NCBI GenBank assembly: GCA_964621185.1 | Contig: CAZULM010000003.1 | Location: 157,568-221,567, forward strand | Source: M3007 sp964621185 | GTDB taxonomy: Bacteria > Bacteroidota > Bacteroidia > Chitinophagales > Saprospiraceae | Length of the DNA: 64,000 bases | Reading direction: 5' to 3' | Part shown: positions 1 to 8,078 of the stretch, one piece after another | Layout: every line of letters starts with the position of its first letter | Numbering within the stretch: position 1 is the first letter of the stretch | Notes under the pieces: generated by a model | Seen by the model: only the letters and a program-made list of their open reading frames with translations | Told to the model about the DNA's origin: nothing | Databases searched by the model: none | Made by a program: the position numbers and the translations under genes

Positions 1-563
1 ACAAGGACCGGGGGATATGGCAAAAGCCCAACATGGTCATTTCCCTGCTGGGCAACTTAGAAGACAAAACCGTGGCCGACATCGGCGCCGGTACGGGCTA
101 CTTTACGTTCAGGATGGTGCCAAAAGCCAAAAAAGTGATCGGCATCGACATCGATGAGCGCTTTATCGCCTTTCTCGACAGCATGAAAGTGCGCCTGCCA
201 GAAACCTACCGGAAGCGGTTCGAGGCGCGGCTCGCCAAGCCCGACGACCCCTTGTTGCGCCCCGGCGAAGCCGATGCGGTCGTGATCGTGAACACCTACG
301 GGTATATCCAAAACCGCGTTCAGTATCTGAACACCCTCATCAAGGGCATTTCGCCGGGTGGGCGGGTGCTCATCATAGACTTCAAGAAAAACAACATTCC
401 CGTGGGCCCCTCCGATGAATTCAAGGTGGCGTTGAACCAAGTGGAAAAGGAACTGCAGGCAGCAGGCTTCACCATCGAAAAAATTGACAAGGACGCGCTC
501 GACTTTCAGTACATCGTGATCGCGTCGAAACCTGAAAAACAGGCCCCGGCGGCCGAAAATTGA
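1..563 (+). CDS. class I SAM-dependent methyltransferase (5' end outside window)
   Basis: The window opens inside this gene. The frame is open from base 3, and the residues before the first ATG (base 33) read KDRGIWQKPN, a family-like lead-in to the SAM-binding core, so the real start lies upstream. The glycine-rich motif I (VADIGAGTGYF), the following acidic strand end (GIDID) and the late strand GGRVLIIDF are typical of class I SAM methyltransferases. The tail is Pro/Ala-rich. The substrate cannot be told from sequence. The stop lies 4 bp before the site-2 protease start, so the two genes are probably co-transcribed; no functional link between them is known to me. Confidence 0.88.
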   Translation, partial: KDRGIWQKPNMVISLLGNLEDKTVADIGAGTGYFTFRMVPKAKKVIGIDIDERFIAFLDSMKVRLPETYRKRFEARLAKPDDPLLRPGEADAVVIVNTYGYIQNRVQYLNTLIKGISPGGRVLIIDFKKNNIPVGPSDEFKVALNQVEKELQAAGFTIEKIDKDALDFQYIVIASKPEKQAPAAEN

Positions 564-567
564 ACCC

Positions 568-1737
568 ATGCGCGGCGCACTGAAACTTTTTACCTGGTTT
601 GGCATCCCTGTTTTCCTGCACTGGACATTCGGGCTGATCTTTGTGTACATCCTTTGGCATGCCCAAACCAACAGCCTTTCCGTTTACGAAACCTTGTGGC
701 TTACCGGCCTGTTCATGGCGCTGTTCGTGTGCGTGCTGCTGCACGAATACGGCCATGCGCTTTCGGCCCGGCGCTACGGGGTGCAAACCCGCGACATCGT
801 GCTGATGCCCATCGGGGGTGTCGCCCGCCTGGAGCGGATGCCTGAAAAGCCCATCCAGGAATTTATCGTCGCCATTGCCGGGCCGCTGGTCAACGTGGCC
901 ATTGCCATCCTGTTGATGGTATTGATCGGCCTCTTCGCCGACCCCCTGCACTTAGAAATGTTGCGCAGCGCCATCCTGGAAAGCAACAACGAAGAAGTGA
1001 TCGAGGAGGCCAATGTGCAAATCCCGCAACTCTTGCAGTTTGCCGTCAACCTCACCGCCACGAACATTGCCTTAGTGCTGTTCAACATGATACCAGCCTT
1101 CCCGATGGACGGTGGCCGGGTGTTCCGTGCCCTGCTGTCCATGCGCACGGGCAGGCCGAAGGCTACGCGCATCGCGGCCACGGTGGGCCAGGTCATCGCG
1201 ATTGGGCTGGTCGCTTACGGACTTTGGAACGATGCCTTTATGCTCGCCATCTTGGGCATCTTCGTCATCTATGCTGCCCGCAGCGAGAACGACATGGTGC
1301 AGACCGAGGATTTTATGAGCCGCTACACCGCCAAAGACCTCGTGCGGCGGCAATATACCCGCTTGCGCAACAACGACTGGATGCTCTCTGCCATAGAGCT
1401 GTTGCGGCACGGGCTGGAGCGCCATTTCTTAGTGTTCGATTTTCAGGAAACGCTGGTGGGCGTGCTGGAAGAGGAAGACATCCTGAAAGCCATGCAAAAA
1501 TCGAACGTGACCATCGAGATTGGCCAGTACATGCACCGCGCGGAAGTGGTACACCTGTCCGATTCCTTACTGAAGGTCAACCACCTGATACGCCACCAGG
1601 GCCACGGCATCGTCGGCGTGGTGGACGACAACGGGCTGGTCGGGGTGATCGATGAGATGGGCTTGGCGAATTTTGCGCGGTTTGAGGCGCAGCGGAAAGG
1701 GATGGTTAAGACGGTTGCATCAAACTCTAATGGATAG
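568..1737 (+). CDS. site-2 protease family (M50) intramembrane metalloprotease with CBS domains
   Basis: 389 residues. Known family role: zinc proteases that cut substrates inside the membrane. The zinc motif HExxH is visible as HEYGH (H59, E60, H63), and the third ligand lies in NMIPAFPMDGG (D181), both within hydrophobic helices. Other hydrophobic segments lie near residues 12-30, 45-60, 100-122 and 195-235. From about residue 250 the protein is soluble and has the length and pattern of a CBS pair, a likely nucleotide-sensing regulatory module. This layout matches the S2P/CBS subfamily. The substrate is unknown. The gene starts 4 bp after the methyltransferase stop. Confidence 0.93.
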   Translation: MRGALKLFTWFGIPVFLHWTFGLIFVYILWHAQTNSLSVYETLWLTGLFMALFVCVLLHEYGHALSARRYGVQTRDIVLMPIGGVARLERMPEKPIQEFIVAIAGPLVNVAIAILLMVLIGLFADPLHLEMLRSAILESNNEEVIEEANVQIPQLLQFAVNLTATNIALVLFNMIPAFPMDGGRVFRALLSMRTGRPKATRIAATVGQVIAIGLVAYGLWNDAFMLAILGIFVIYAARSENDMVQTEDFMSRYTAKDLVRRQYTRLRNNDWMLSAIELLRHGLERHFLVFDFQETLVGVLEEEDILKAMQKSNVTIEIGQYMHRAEVVHLSDSLLKVNHLIRHQGHGIVGVVDDNGLVGVIDEMGLANFARFEAQRKGMVKTVASNSNG

Positions 1738-1854
1738 AGTGTTTCATTATATTAGACTCGAAGCTGCGCCAATTCGTCAATAAGCAAAACACTTTCGTTC
1801 GGGTTTAATGCTCATTTTGAAATGGCAAACATTTTTATCGCATGGAACCACGGA

Positions 1855-2145
1855 GGTAATCACCACAGGAGTTTCACAGAGTTTTTTCACCACAGAGTTG
1901 CGCAGAGTTCCACAGAGGGTTTACAGAGTTTTTTCACCACAGAGTTGCGCAGAGTTCCACAGAGTTTTCACAGAGTTTTTTCACCACAGAGTTGCGCAGA
2001 GTTCCACAGAGTTTTCACAGATTAAGAGCGGCTTCGCCGCATTTTTTAGTGGTGAAAAACCCTCTGTGGAACTCTGCGCAACTCTGTGGTAAAAAACCCT
2101 CTGTGGTAAAAAAAAACTCCGTGGTGAAAAAACTCCGTGATCGGT
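1855..2145. repeat. three 47-bp direct repeats followed by an inverted copy (cruciform block)
   Basis: The gene-free stretch 1738-2226 lies between two convergent genes. Three near-identical units (containing TTTTTTCACCACAGAGTTG and CGCAGAGTTCCACAGAG) start their GTTTTTTCACC at 1881, 1928 and 1975, an exact 47-bp period. After a small hairpin (GCGGC TTC GCCGC near 2029-2041), 2049-2140 carries the same words in inverted orientation (CTCTGTGGAACTCTGCGCAA and GTGGTGAAAAA). The block could fold into one long imperfect cruciform. There are no unique spacers, so this is not CRISPR. The short reading frames inside it are translations of the repeat. The flanks 1738-1854 and 2146-2226 show nothing else. 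Confidence 0.9.
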
Positions 2146-2226
2146 ACGAAAAAAATGTGTACCCTTTCAAAAAACCCTGAAAAGAAATGGCATAAAAAAA
2201 ATGTTTCCTTTCAAAATGCTCATCGC

Positions 2227-2628
2227 TCAAAAAACCGACTGACACAACTCCACCAACACCCCGTTGCTCGATTTCGGGTGCAGGAACGCCACCAGTTTGT
2301 TGTCGGCGCCGCGCCTGGGCTCCCGGTTGATGGGCACGAAGCCCTCCGCTTCCAGGCGTTCTATTTCGGCATAGATATCGGCAACTTCAAAGGCGATGTG
2401 GTGGATGCCCTCCCCGCGCTTTTCAATAAATTTGGCGATGGGGCTATCCGGGTCGCTGGCTTCTAACAGTTCTATTTTGCTTTCGCCGATGCGGAAAAAG
2501 GAGGTGGCCACTTTTTCGCTTTCTACGCTTTCAACTTTGTAGTGCGCTTCGCCGAGCAGCTTGGCGAACAGTTCGTTGCTGTCGGCCATGTTTTTCACGG
2601 CGATGCCGATGTGGTCAATTTTTAACAT
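2227..2628 (-). CDS. mce: methylmalonyl-CoA epimerase
   Basis: 133 residues, the usual length of the family. It interconverts (R)- and (S)-methylmalonyl-CoA in the propionate/succinate branch. It is a VOC-fold protein with metal-ligand histidines in IDHIGIAV (H6) and GIHHIAFEV, and the C-terminal acidic ligand in GVLVELCQ. LLEASDPDSPIAKFIEKRG is close to the family signature before the second betaalphabetabetabeta module. It lies 2 bp after the HU/SPOR gene stop on the same strand, so the two form an operon driven from the promoter near 3765-3795. The link between the genes is positional only. Confidence 0.93.
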   Translation of the reverse strand: MLKIDHIGIAVKNMADSNELFAKLLGEAHYKVESVESEKVATSFFRIGESKIELLEASDPDSPIAKFIEKRGEGIHHIAFEVADIYAEIERLEAEGFVPINREPRRGADNKLVAFLHPKSSNGVLVELCQSVF

Positions 2629-2630
2629 GG

Positions 2631-3665
2631 TTATTTTTTCGTCACGACGATGTTTTTGACCCCGGTCAGTTGCTGGAGGGTTGCTTTCTTTTCCTCAATT
2701 TCCGACGCTTTGGTGTAATAGAACTGAATGCCCACTTGATACCCCCCTCCCCTTTTTTGGAAATATACGTCGAAGCCCTCTTCCTGGAGCAAGTCGCGCA
2801 GCTTGTCGGCATTTTCTTTCACGCTGAGGGTGGCGACAACTAAGGTGCAGGGGCGGCCATTTTTCACTTGCTCGCGCACGGCATTGCGGCGTTCTTCGGC
2901 CAGTTCTTCGGCAGTTTTCTCCACAACAGGCGTTTTGGAGGGCGGAGTCTGGTTTTCCCTGACGTTGGTGTCGGGACTTGCCGGAAGCATTTCTTCGGTA
3001 TTTTCAGGCTTGGCAGCAGCTTGTTGTTTTTTGTGCTGCCAGTACCACAGTGCCGCCGACAGGGATGCCAAAAAAAGCACGATGGCCAAGGCGGCCCCGA
3101 CGGGCGATTTTTTTTTGCGCACCGGAGCGTAGGTCGATTCCGGCATCGGCGGCGGGCTGATGGGGCCTGGCGGCTCCGTGGGGCTTTGTGGGCTGCTGGT
3201 GCTTGGGATAGCCGTGGCGGGGTCGGCGCCTACTTCCCGTGCCCTGGCGATGGGGGAAAACTGTAGGGGCGGCAGGCCATAAGACGCGGCGTTAAAGTTG
3301 GTGGCATCGGGCAGGAACTGAATTTTTTGCACATAGTTTTTGTACAAACGGCCCACGCCGGGCAGGGTGACGATTTCGCGCTGGTTCAGCAGGCTCTGCA
3401 TCTTTTCCACAAATTCCTCTACTACCCGCTGGGCATCTTCGGTGCTGATGCCGTGGGTGAGCGTGATGTCGCTGATGAGGATGCCGTCGTCGATCGTCAG
3501 GTTTTCGCTGAAGGAAAGCGTTTTGGAGGGCGAGCTGACTGTGCCGCCCACATAATCGGCAGTGGCCGGGGTACGGGTGGCCGTGAATCCGCCAAAACCC
3601 GGGATCACCAGGGCTTCGTGCAGGAAAAGCAATTTTTCAATGTGCGCAGGGATGTCTATTTGCAT
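2631..3665 (-). CDS. HU-like domain protein with membrane helix and C-terminal SPOR domain
   Basis: 344 residues from MQIDIPAHIEKLL; an ATG 36 bp upstream adds a stretch unlike the family, so 3665 is preferred. Residues 1-140 carry two small HU/CCDC81-type modules (PGFGGFTA and LPGVGRLYKNYV are the turns). A Pro-rich linker follows, then one membrane helix (about 185-205), a charged Glu/Lys segment and a C-terminal SPOR-like domain (LVVATLSVKENADKLRDLL; RGGGYQVGIQFY). SPOR domains bind denuded peptidoglycan at division sites; the HU part is probably cytoplasmic. A Bacteroidota-typical architecture, probably tied to the cell envelope or division. First gene of a two-gene operon. Confidence 0.85.
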   Translation of the reverse strand: MQIDIPAHIEKLLFLHEALVIPGFGGFTATRTPATADYVGGTVSSPSKTLSFSENLTIDDGILISDITLTHGISTEDAQRVVEEFVEKMQSLLNQREIVTLPGVGRLYKNYVQKIQFLPDATNFNAASYGLPPLQFSPIARAREVGADPATAIPSTSSPQSPTEPPGPISPPPMPESTYAPVRKKKSPVGAALAIVLFLASLSAALWYWQHKKQQAAAKPENTEEMLPASPDTNVRENQTPPSKTPVVEKTAEELAEERRNAVREQVKNGRPCTLVVATLSVKENADKLRDLLQEEGFDVYFQKRGGGYQVGIQFYYTKASEIEEKKATLQQLTGVKNIVVTKK

Positions 3666-3764
3666 GATGCCAAGGGTAGATTGGAGAATCGGTAGATGCA
3701 TGTTTTGGCAACCACAAGACAGGCTTTGGTAATCGGATTAAAGACTAGGAAGAGATTGCAGGGG

Positions 3765-3795
3765 CGAAAGTACATTTTTCGCCGCTGTGCGACAA
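3765..3795 (-). promoter_or_regulatory. Bacteroidota-type promoter for the HU/SPOR-mce operon
   Basis: On the minus strand a TTG (3795-3793) is followed after 20 nt by TACTTTCG (3772-3765), close to the TTTG/TAnnTTTG consensus. This predicts a leader of about 95 nt before the ATG at 3665. Confidence 0.6.
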
Positions 3796-3891
3796 TATTA
3801 TGTACCATGAAACTGCAATCTGTATGCCATATTCGTGTTTTATTAAAATCGATCGGGGGTTTGGTGTGAAAAACACAATAAGCCATGTAAA

Positions 3892-3923
3892 TTTGAGCCG
3901 ATCAAACTTGCAGCGTACTTTTT
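3892..3923 (+). promoter_or_regulatory. promoter-like element abutting the NrtR-like start codon
   Basis: TTTG (3892-3895), 20 nt, then TACTTTTT (3916-3923), which ends exactly one base before the ATG at 3924. If real, transcription would begin at or just inside the start codon, giving a leaderless message or implying a later start. The last base of the box departs from consensus. Confidence 0.4.
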
Positions 3924-4619
3924 ATGAGTGAAGTCGAAAGTTTCTTTAAATCGGCCTTTTCCGTCGATAACGTTATTTTCGGGTTCGATGGGGGAGATTT
4001 GAACATCTTGCTCATCCAACGCGGCGCTGCGCCGTACAAAGGCAAATGGGCCCTGCCCGGCGACCTGGTGTATCCCAACGAAGACCTCGACACCGCCGCA
4101 CAGCGCGTTTTGGAACAGCTCACCGGGCTCCGCAATGTTTACCTCGAACAAGTGAAGACCTTCGGCTCCGTCAACCGCCACCCCCTGGGCCGGGTCATCA
4201 CCATCGCCTATTTTTCCCTGATAAAAATCAGCAACTACACCGTCAACCCCGCCTCCTTTGCCCAGTCGGCCCAATGGCACCGCCTTGCCGATGCCAAAGA
4301 CCTGGCATTCGACCACGACGAAATACTGCAAAGCTGCCTGCGCCGCCTCAAACGGAAAGTGCGCACAGCCCCCCTCGGCTTCGAATTGCTGCCCCCCAAA
4401 TTCACCCTCTCCGAATTGCAACAGCTTTACGATTCGGTGTTAGACCTGCCCAAAAAGCTCGACAAGCGCAATTTCAGGAAAAAAATTCTCTCCATGGGAT
4501 TCCTCGTGGAGTGCCCGGAAGTGCAGGAAGGCGTGGCCCACCGCCCCGCCAAACTCTACACCTTCGACCACGACAAGTACGAGGAGTTTTTGAACGAGGG
4601 GTATGTTTTTGATATTTAG
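3924..4619 (+). CDS. NrtR-type regulator: degenerate NUDIX domain plus winged helix
   Basis: 231 residues. Residues about 12-150 form a NUDIX fold (LNILLIQRG, GKWALPGDL), but the catalytic box is eroded: where an enzyme has G-x5-E-x7-REUxEE, this protein reads GDLVYPNED followed by AAQRVLEQLTGL, without the REUxEE glutamates. Residues about 160-231 look like a winged helix (TLSELQQLYDSVL, NFRKKILSMG, RPAKLYTFD). This is the architecture of NrtR-family transcription factors, which bind a nucleotide or sugar ligand; in Bacteroides, members such as AraR control sugar use. A ligand-sensing repressor is the likely role. The target genes are not evident: the neighbours are an inverted T9SS gene and the HU/SPOR operon. 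Confidence 0.82.
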   Translation: MSEVESFFKSAFSVDNVIFGFDGGDLNILLIQRGAAPYKGKWALPGDLVYPNEDLDTAAQRVLEQLTGLRNVYLEQVKTFGSVNRHPLGRVITIAYFSLIKISNYTVNPASFAQSAQWHRLADAKDLAFDHDEILQSCLRRLKRKVRTAPLGFELLPPKFTLSELQQLYDSVLDLPKKLDKRNFRKKILSMGFLVECPEVQEGVAHRPAKLYTFDHDKYEEFLNEGYVFDI

Positions 4620-4628
4620 GGTTCTACC

Positions 4629-6887
4629 TCACTCGACAACAAGTTTCACCGTTTCCCGCGCATCCCCGCTCATAGCTTCGATGAAATAAATGCCCGATGG
4701 CCAGGTTTTCAGGTCGATGTAGCTGAGGCCGCTGTCGATGCTGGAACTGGCCATGAGTTGGCCCAGTCCGTTGTATGCGCGCCAGGTGCCGCTTTTTTCC
4801 GGCCATTCTATTTTTGCCCAGTCATTGGCCGGGTTGGGGCTGATTTTCAATGGGTTGTTCTTGGGGCTCGGCGCATTCGTGTTGGTGGTGCAATTGACCA
4901 TCGTCGTTTTGAACATGCTGAGGCCGCCGCGGTAGTTGCCAATCACCATTTCCAAAATCCCATCGTTGTCCAGATCGATCAAGGCCGGGTGGCTGCGGTT
5001 GCCCACGTCGATGTTGCCCCATTTCAGGTCGGTGGCGAAAAAGGTGTCTTCTAAGTTTTCTGATATGAAATACGCTTCGAGGTGGCCGCCCTGGGCGCCC
5101 GTTACGAGGATGGGGCCGTCGGGGGTTTCAACGATCACCGGCGCGCAATAGCCTGCAAAGTCAACGGGCGTTTTGGTGTCTATTTGGCCCACCTTGCCGA
5201 TTTCAGGCACGGCAGAATAGACCGGGTTGGTTGCCGTGCCTTTGTTTTTGAAAAAATTGACGAACCCGCTCCGCTCGCCCACCACGAGGTCCATCAGGCC
5301 GTCTTTGTCGAGGTCATAAACAAAGGGCGTGGACACCGAGCCCACCACGTCCATCAGCACCCACATCACATTGAAGTCGCGCGAGAGGTTCATGGCCTCC
5401 CCGGGGCCGGCGCTGTTGCGGTAGCAATACACGCCGCCGATATTGCTGCCCACGATCACATCCAGCGCCCCGTCGCTGTCGATATCGCCGAAGGTGGGCG
5501 AAAAATCGTAGTCGTTCGGGGCGAACTCCGACATGCCGAGCCAATCGCTGTCGGTTAGCGTGAATTGCGGGCTGTCAGGCGTGCCCGTATTCAGGAATAG
5601 GTAGAGCCTTGAATTGGTAGCCACGCCAGGCGTGTAATACCCGTAATTGCCCACCACCAAGTCGTACAAGCCGTCGCCGTTCACATCGGCAAAAGCCGGG
5701 TGGGCTACCGTTCCGAGGTCGATCATGTCTTTGGTGAACAGGCTTTTTTCCTTCAATTGAAAATAATGGTTCGTTGAGGCCGTATTTTCATAGAACCACA
5801 CGTTTTTCCGGTCTTCGCTGATGGTCGGGTTGTTGGGGCATACCACCATGTCGTTTTTCCCGTCGTTGTTCATGTCGAGGTAAAAAGTTGCGGGATACAC
5901 GTTCAAATCGATGGGTGTATCATAAGAAGGAAAATCGATTTGCTGGCTGGTCATCCAGGCTTTGGTGTTGTTGCCGCCGTTCTCTAAGTAGTTGATGCAG
6001 GAGAAGGATATGTCGCCCAGCAACACTTCCTTGTCGCCGTCGCCATCCTGGTCGAAGGTAGTGACCGTGGAGCCAGGGTGCAGGTTGTCCCGGTCGTCGG
6101 CGATGCCGCCAAAGCATGGGGCGCAGCAGTTGGGGTTGGGCGCCAGGTCGCAGTAGCACTGCTGGATGCCGCTTTCGTAAAAGCCGCCCCAGCACTGGGT
6201 GGTAAGCTTGAAGCGCATGTCGGCGAGGCTCAGGCCCATTTCCACCGATTGGTTGTCGAGCAGCCACACGTGCCCGCCCGCGGAAGCTTCAAACGTTACG
6301 ATATCCAGGTCGCCATCGCCGTCGATATCGTCGATGGCGGGGATATCGCCTTTGTTGATGGGCAGGTTGTTCCAAAAATTGCCGTCGGGGTAGTACACGT
6401 ACAAGGGGTCGCAAAAAGTACAGCCCGGCTGCTGAAACAAGTAGGTGGTGAATTTCAGGGTATTGCCGTCGTAATAACCTTTGTACACCTGAATTTCCTG
6501 CCGGCCAGCGGCAATGGAGGAGGTGAAAATATCGGCTGCGCCGTCCTTGTCGAAATCGCGCATCATGACGTAATCCACCAGTTCGGGGAAAAAGCAGGCG
6601 TACTCCGGGGCGTAGGTGTAGTCCACGGCGTTGGGCGTGCCGTTGTTCAAAAATGTCTGTACGCTGTTGCCCGCCCGGTCGAACACCACCAGGTCCTGGA
6701 TGCCGTCGCGGTTGAGGTCGGCGGCGGAGAACTGGGGGGCGTTCAAGCCCCCGGCGAAGGGATATTTCAGGTCGTAGCCGCTTACCTTCACGGGGTACAC
6801 TAACTGCTCGAACATCTGGACTTGGGCGGTGATGGTGCTGCTGAAAAAAACCGACAGGAGGGCTGCTGCCCAAAGGATGCGCTTCAT
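4629..6887 (-). CDS. secreted FG-GAP/VCBS-repeat protein with T9SS type A tail
   Basis: 752 residues from MKRILWAAALLSVFFSS, a clear signal peptide; the longer frame reaching 7028 adds 47 residues with no signal character. The body is a series of beta-propeller-type FG-GAP/VCBS repeats with calcium-loop motifs (DLNRDGIQDLVVFD, DFDKDGAADIF, DIDGDGDLDIV, DVNGDGLYDLV, DIDSDGALDVIVG, DLDNDGILEMVIG). A Cys-rich loop near residues 245-270 (CYCDLAP.NCCAPC) is unusual. The last 80 residues (NPLKISPNPANDWAKIEW ... YIDLKTWPSGIYFIE) form a Por secretion tail, so the protein is exported by T9SS and probably held on the cell surface. The function is not known. Confidence 0.92.
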   Translation of the reverse strand: MKRILWAAALLSVFFSSTITAQVQMFEQLVYPVKVSGYDLKYPFAGGLNAPQFSAADLNRDGIQDLVVFDRAGNSVQTFLNNGTPNAVDYTYAPEYACFFPELVDYVMMRDFDKDGAADIFTSSIAAGRQEIQVYKGYYDGNTLKFTTYLFQQPGCTFCDPLYVYYPDGNFWNNLPINKGDIPAIDDIDGDGDLDIVTFEASAGGHVWLLDNQSVEMGLSLADMRFKLTTQCWGGFYESGIQQCYCDLAPNPNCCAPCFGGIADDRDNLHPGSTVTTFDQDGDGDKEVLLGDISFSCINYLENGGNNTKAWMTSQQIDFPSYDTPIDLNVYPATFYLDMNNDGKNDMVVCPNNPTISEDRKNVWFYENTASTNHYFQLKEKSLFTKDMIDLGTVAHPAFADVNGDGLYDLVVGNYGYYTPGVATNSRLYLFLNTGTPDSPQFTLTDSDWLGMSEFAPNDYDFSPTFGDIDSDGALDVIVGSNIGGVYCYRNSAGPGEAMNLSRDFNVMWVLMDVVGSVSTPFVYDLDKDGLMDLVVGERSGFVNFFKNKGTATNPVYSAVPEIGKVGQIDTKTPVDFAGYCAPVIVETPDGPILVTGAQGGHLEAYFISENLEDTFFATDLKWGNIDVGNRSHPALIDLDNDGILEMVIGNYRGGLSMFKTTMVNCTTNTNAPSPKNNPLKISPNPANDWAKIEWPEKSGTWRAYNGLGQLMASSSIDSGLSYIDLKTWPSGIYFIEAMSGDARETVKLVVE

Positions 6888-7229
6888 GGTTGTTGTGTTT
6901 TTGTTGCGGAATGGGGGTAAAGCTACGGGGAAATTTGGGGCGGGGGTGGGGAATTGGGGGCTGGGTCTGGTATTGGCGAAAAAATTATTGTAACGGTTCA
7001 AATTTACGGTAACAGACCATTTAGGCATGGTGGGGCCTTTTGGAATTTAGCATCCCTTGAACAGCCTTACCACTTCGCGGCCATTGAATTTACCGCTGGA
7101 GAAACCCCCAAAAACTGTTACACTTTTCCAAACCTTCCACCCCTACCTTCGTGGCATCGGTACTATTCCCCAAGCACCCCGTGTTTTGGGAAAATCCGCT
7201 TTATGCTCACTAACGCAACCTTTCCTGCT
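6888..7229. other. gene-free divergent intergenic region
   Basis: 342 bp between the divergent starts at 6887 and 7230. No RNA gene or repeat is recognised. TACCTTCG at 7144-7151 resembles a -7 box for the downstream gene, with only a loose TTTTC in the -33 position. A G-rich tract lies at about 6926-6962. Confidence 0.4.
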
Positions 7230-7790
7230 ATGTCAAAAAAATACCTGTTAATCGTTATCCCGCTGTTAGCTGCCATTTATGTGGCGAAACACTTCTACGC
7301 TAAAAATAAGCTACAAGCCTATTTTGGCACCACCACTGCCCTGAAAAATGGCGTTTCCTGGAGCGCAAGGTGCAGCGCCAAAGCAAGTTACCCTAACAAA
7401 CAAAGGGTCGCTATTTCAATAAATAGGTTCGACAATGAACAGAGTTCGCACGAGAACCTATCTTTTTACAACATACCGCTCAATGTTGGTAAGCACCCTC
7501 TTTCAGGAATGGCCAGCGATTCCTTGCCGGGCGCTTTTTTTGGAGCCAATGTCAAATTTGATCTGATCGATTTTTACAAACTCGCCCAAAATGACTCAAG
7601 CAGCTACCTGGAAATAACAGGCTACGACGCTGAAAAGTCGGAAATAAAAGGGCGGTTCAGCTTGACCTTATGGCACCCCACGAACACACCATTGAGCGCG
7701 GGCGCGCCCGACAGCCTTGTTATTTCCGAAGGCGTTTTTAAAGGGCGCCTTGAAGCCTGGCCTCACCGCGTAGGGCAAAACGGTGAATGA
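7230..7790 (+). CDS. hypothetical membrane-anchored protein
   Basis: 186 residues, starting at MSKKYLLIVIPLLAAIYVAK, an uncleaved signal-anchor helix; the frame is open further upstream but without family-like sequence. The rest is predicted to be beta-rich and extracytoplasmic (NGVSWSARCSAKASY, RVAISINRFD, YLEITGYDAEKSEIKGRFSL, VISEGVFKGRL). The pattern of a short modelled core ending in KGRFSL...F.G resembles the small beta-sandwich DUF6252-type proteins of Bacteroidota, but I cannot confirm membership. There is no lipobox. The neighbours (two T9SS secreted proteins) suggest only an envelope location. The function is unknown. Confidence 0.7.
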   Translation: MSKKYLLIVIPLLAAIYVAKHFYAKNKLQAYFGTTTALKNGVSWSARCSAKASYPNKQRVAISINRFDNEQSSHENLSFYNIPLNVGKHPLSGMASDSLPGAFFGANVKFDLIDFYKLAQNDSSSYLEITGYDAEKSEIKGRFSLTLWHPTNTPLSAGAPDSLVISEGVFKGRLEAWPHRVGQNGE

Positions 7791-7842
7791 TTCCAATGGT
7801 TGGCCTAAGTCGGGCAATACCAGGGCGCTCGCATTTTGATTA

Positions 7843-7947
7843 GGGTTGCGAATCCACGCAACCCCCTCTCCGGCGGCTATCGTTTCCTATTTTGTTTCTC
7901 ACGACATCCCCGTGGACAAAGGAGCCCGCAGGGATGTTGTGAGAAAC
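7843..7947. repeat. two inverted-repeat hairpins after the hypothetical gene
   Basis: An exact 8-bp stem (GGGTTGCG/CGCAACCC, 7843-7864) is followed by a 17-bp stem with one G-T mismatch (GTTTCTCACGACATCCC at 7894-7910 and its partner at 7931-7947). A further partial arm (GTGAGAAACAAACATCC) follows to about 7977. No T-run follows, so a mobile or REP-like hairpin is as likely as a terminator. Confidence 0.6.
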
Positions 7948-8078
7948 CCCCGCTCTCGTGGTGAGAAACAAACATCCGTCGTGATGCCCCCCTTCCCATT
8001 GTCCAATCATGTCAAAATCCGATTTTCCACAACAAACGCCACATATTACCGCGTACCTTGCCTTATATTCCTGAGCTT

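Noticed and set aside
1855..2145. Possible CRISPR array
   Set aside because: The 47-bp units are contiguous with no unique spacers, there are only three, and no cas gene is nearby.
2137..2466. Plus-strand frame of about 109 codons beginning in the repeat block
   Set aside because: It starts inside repeat sequence and runs antisense to methylmalonyl-CoA epimerase.
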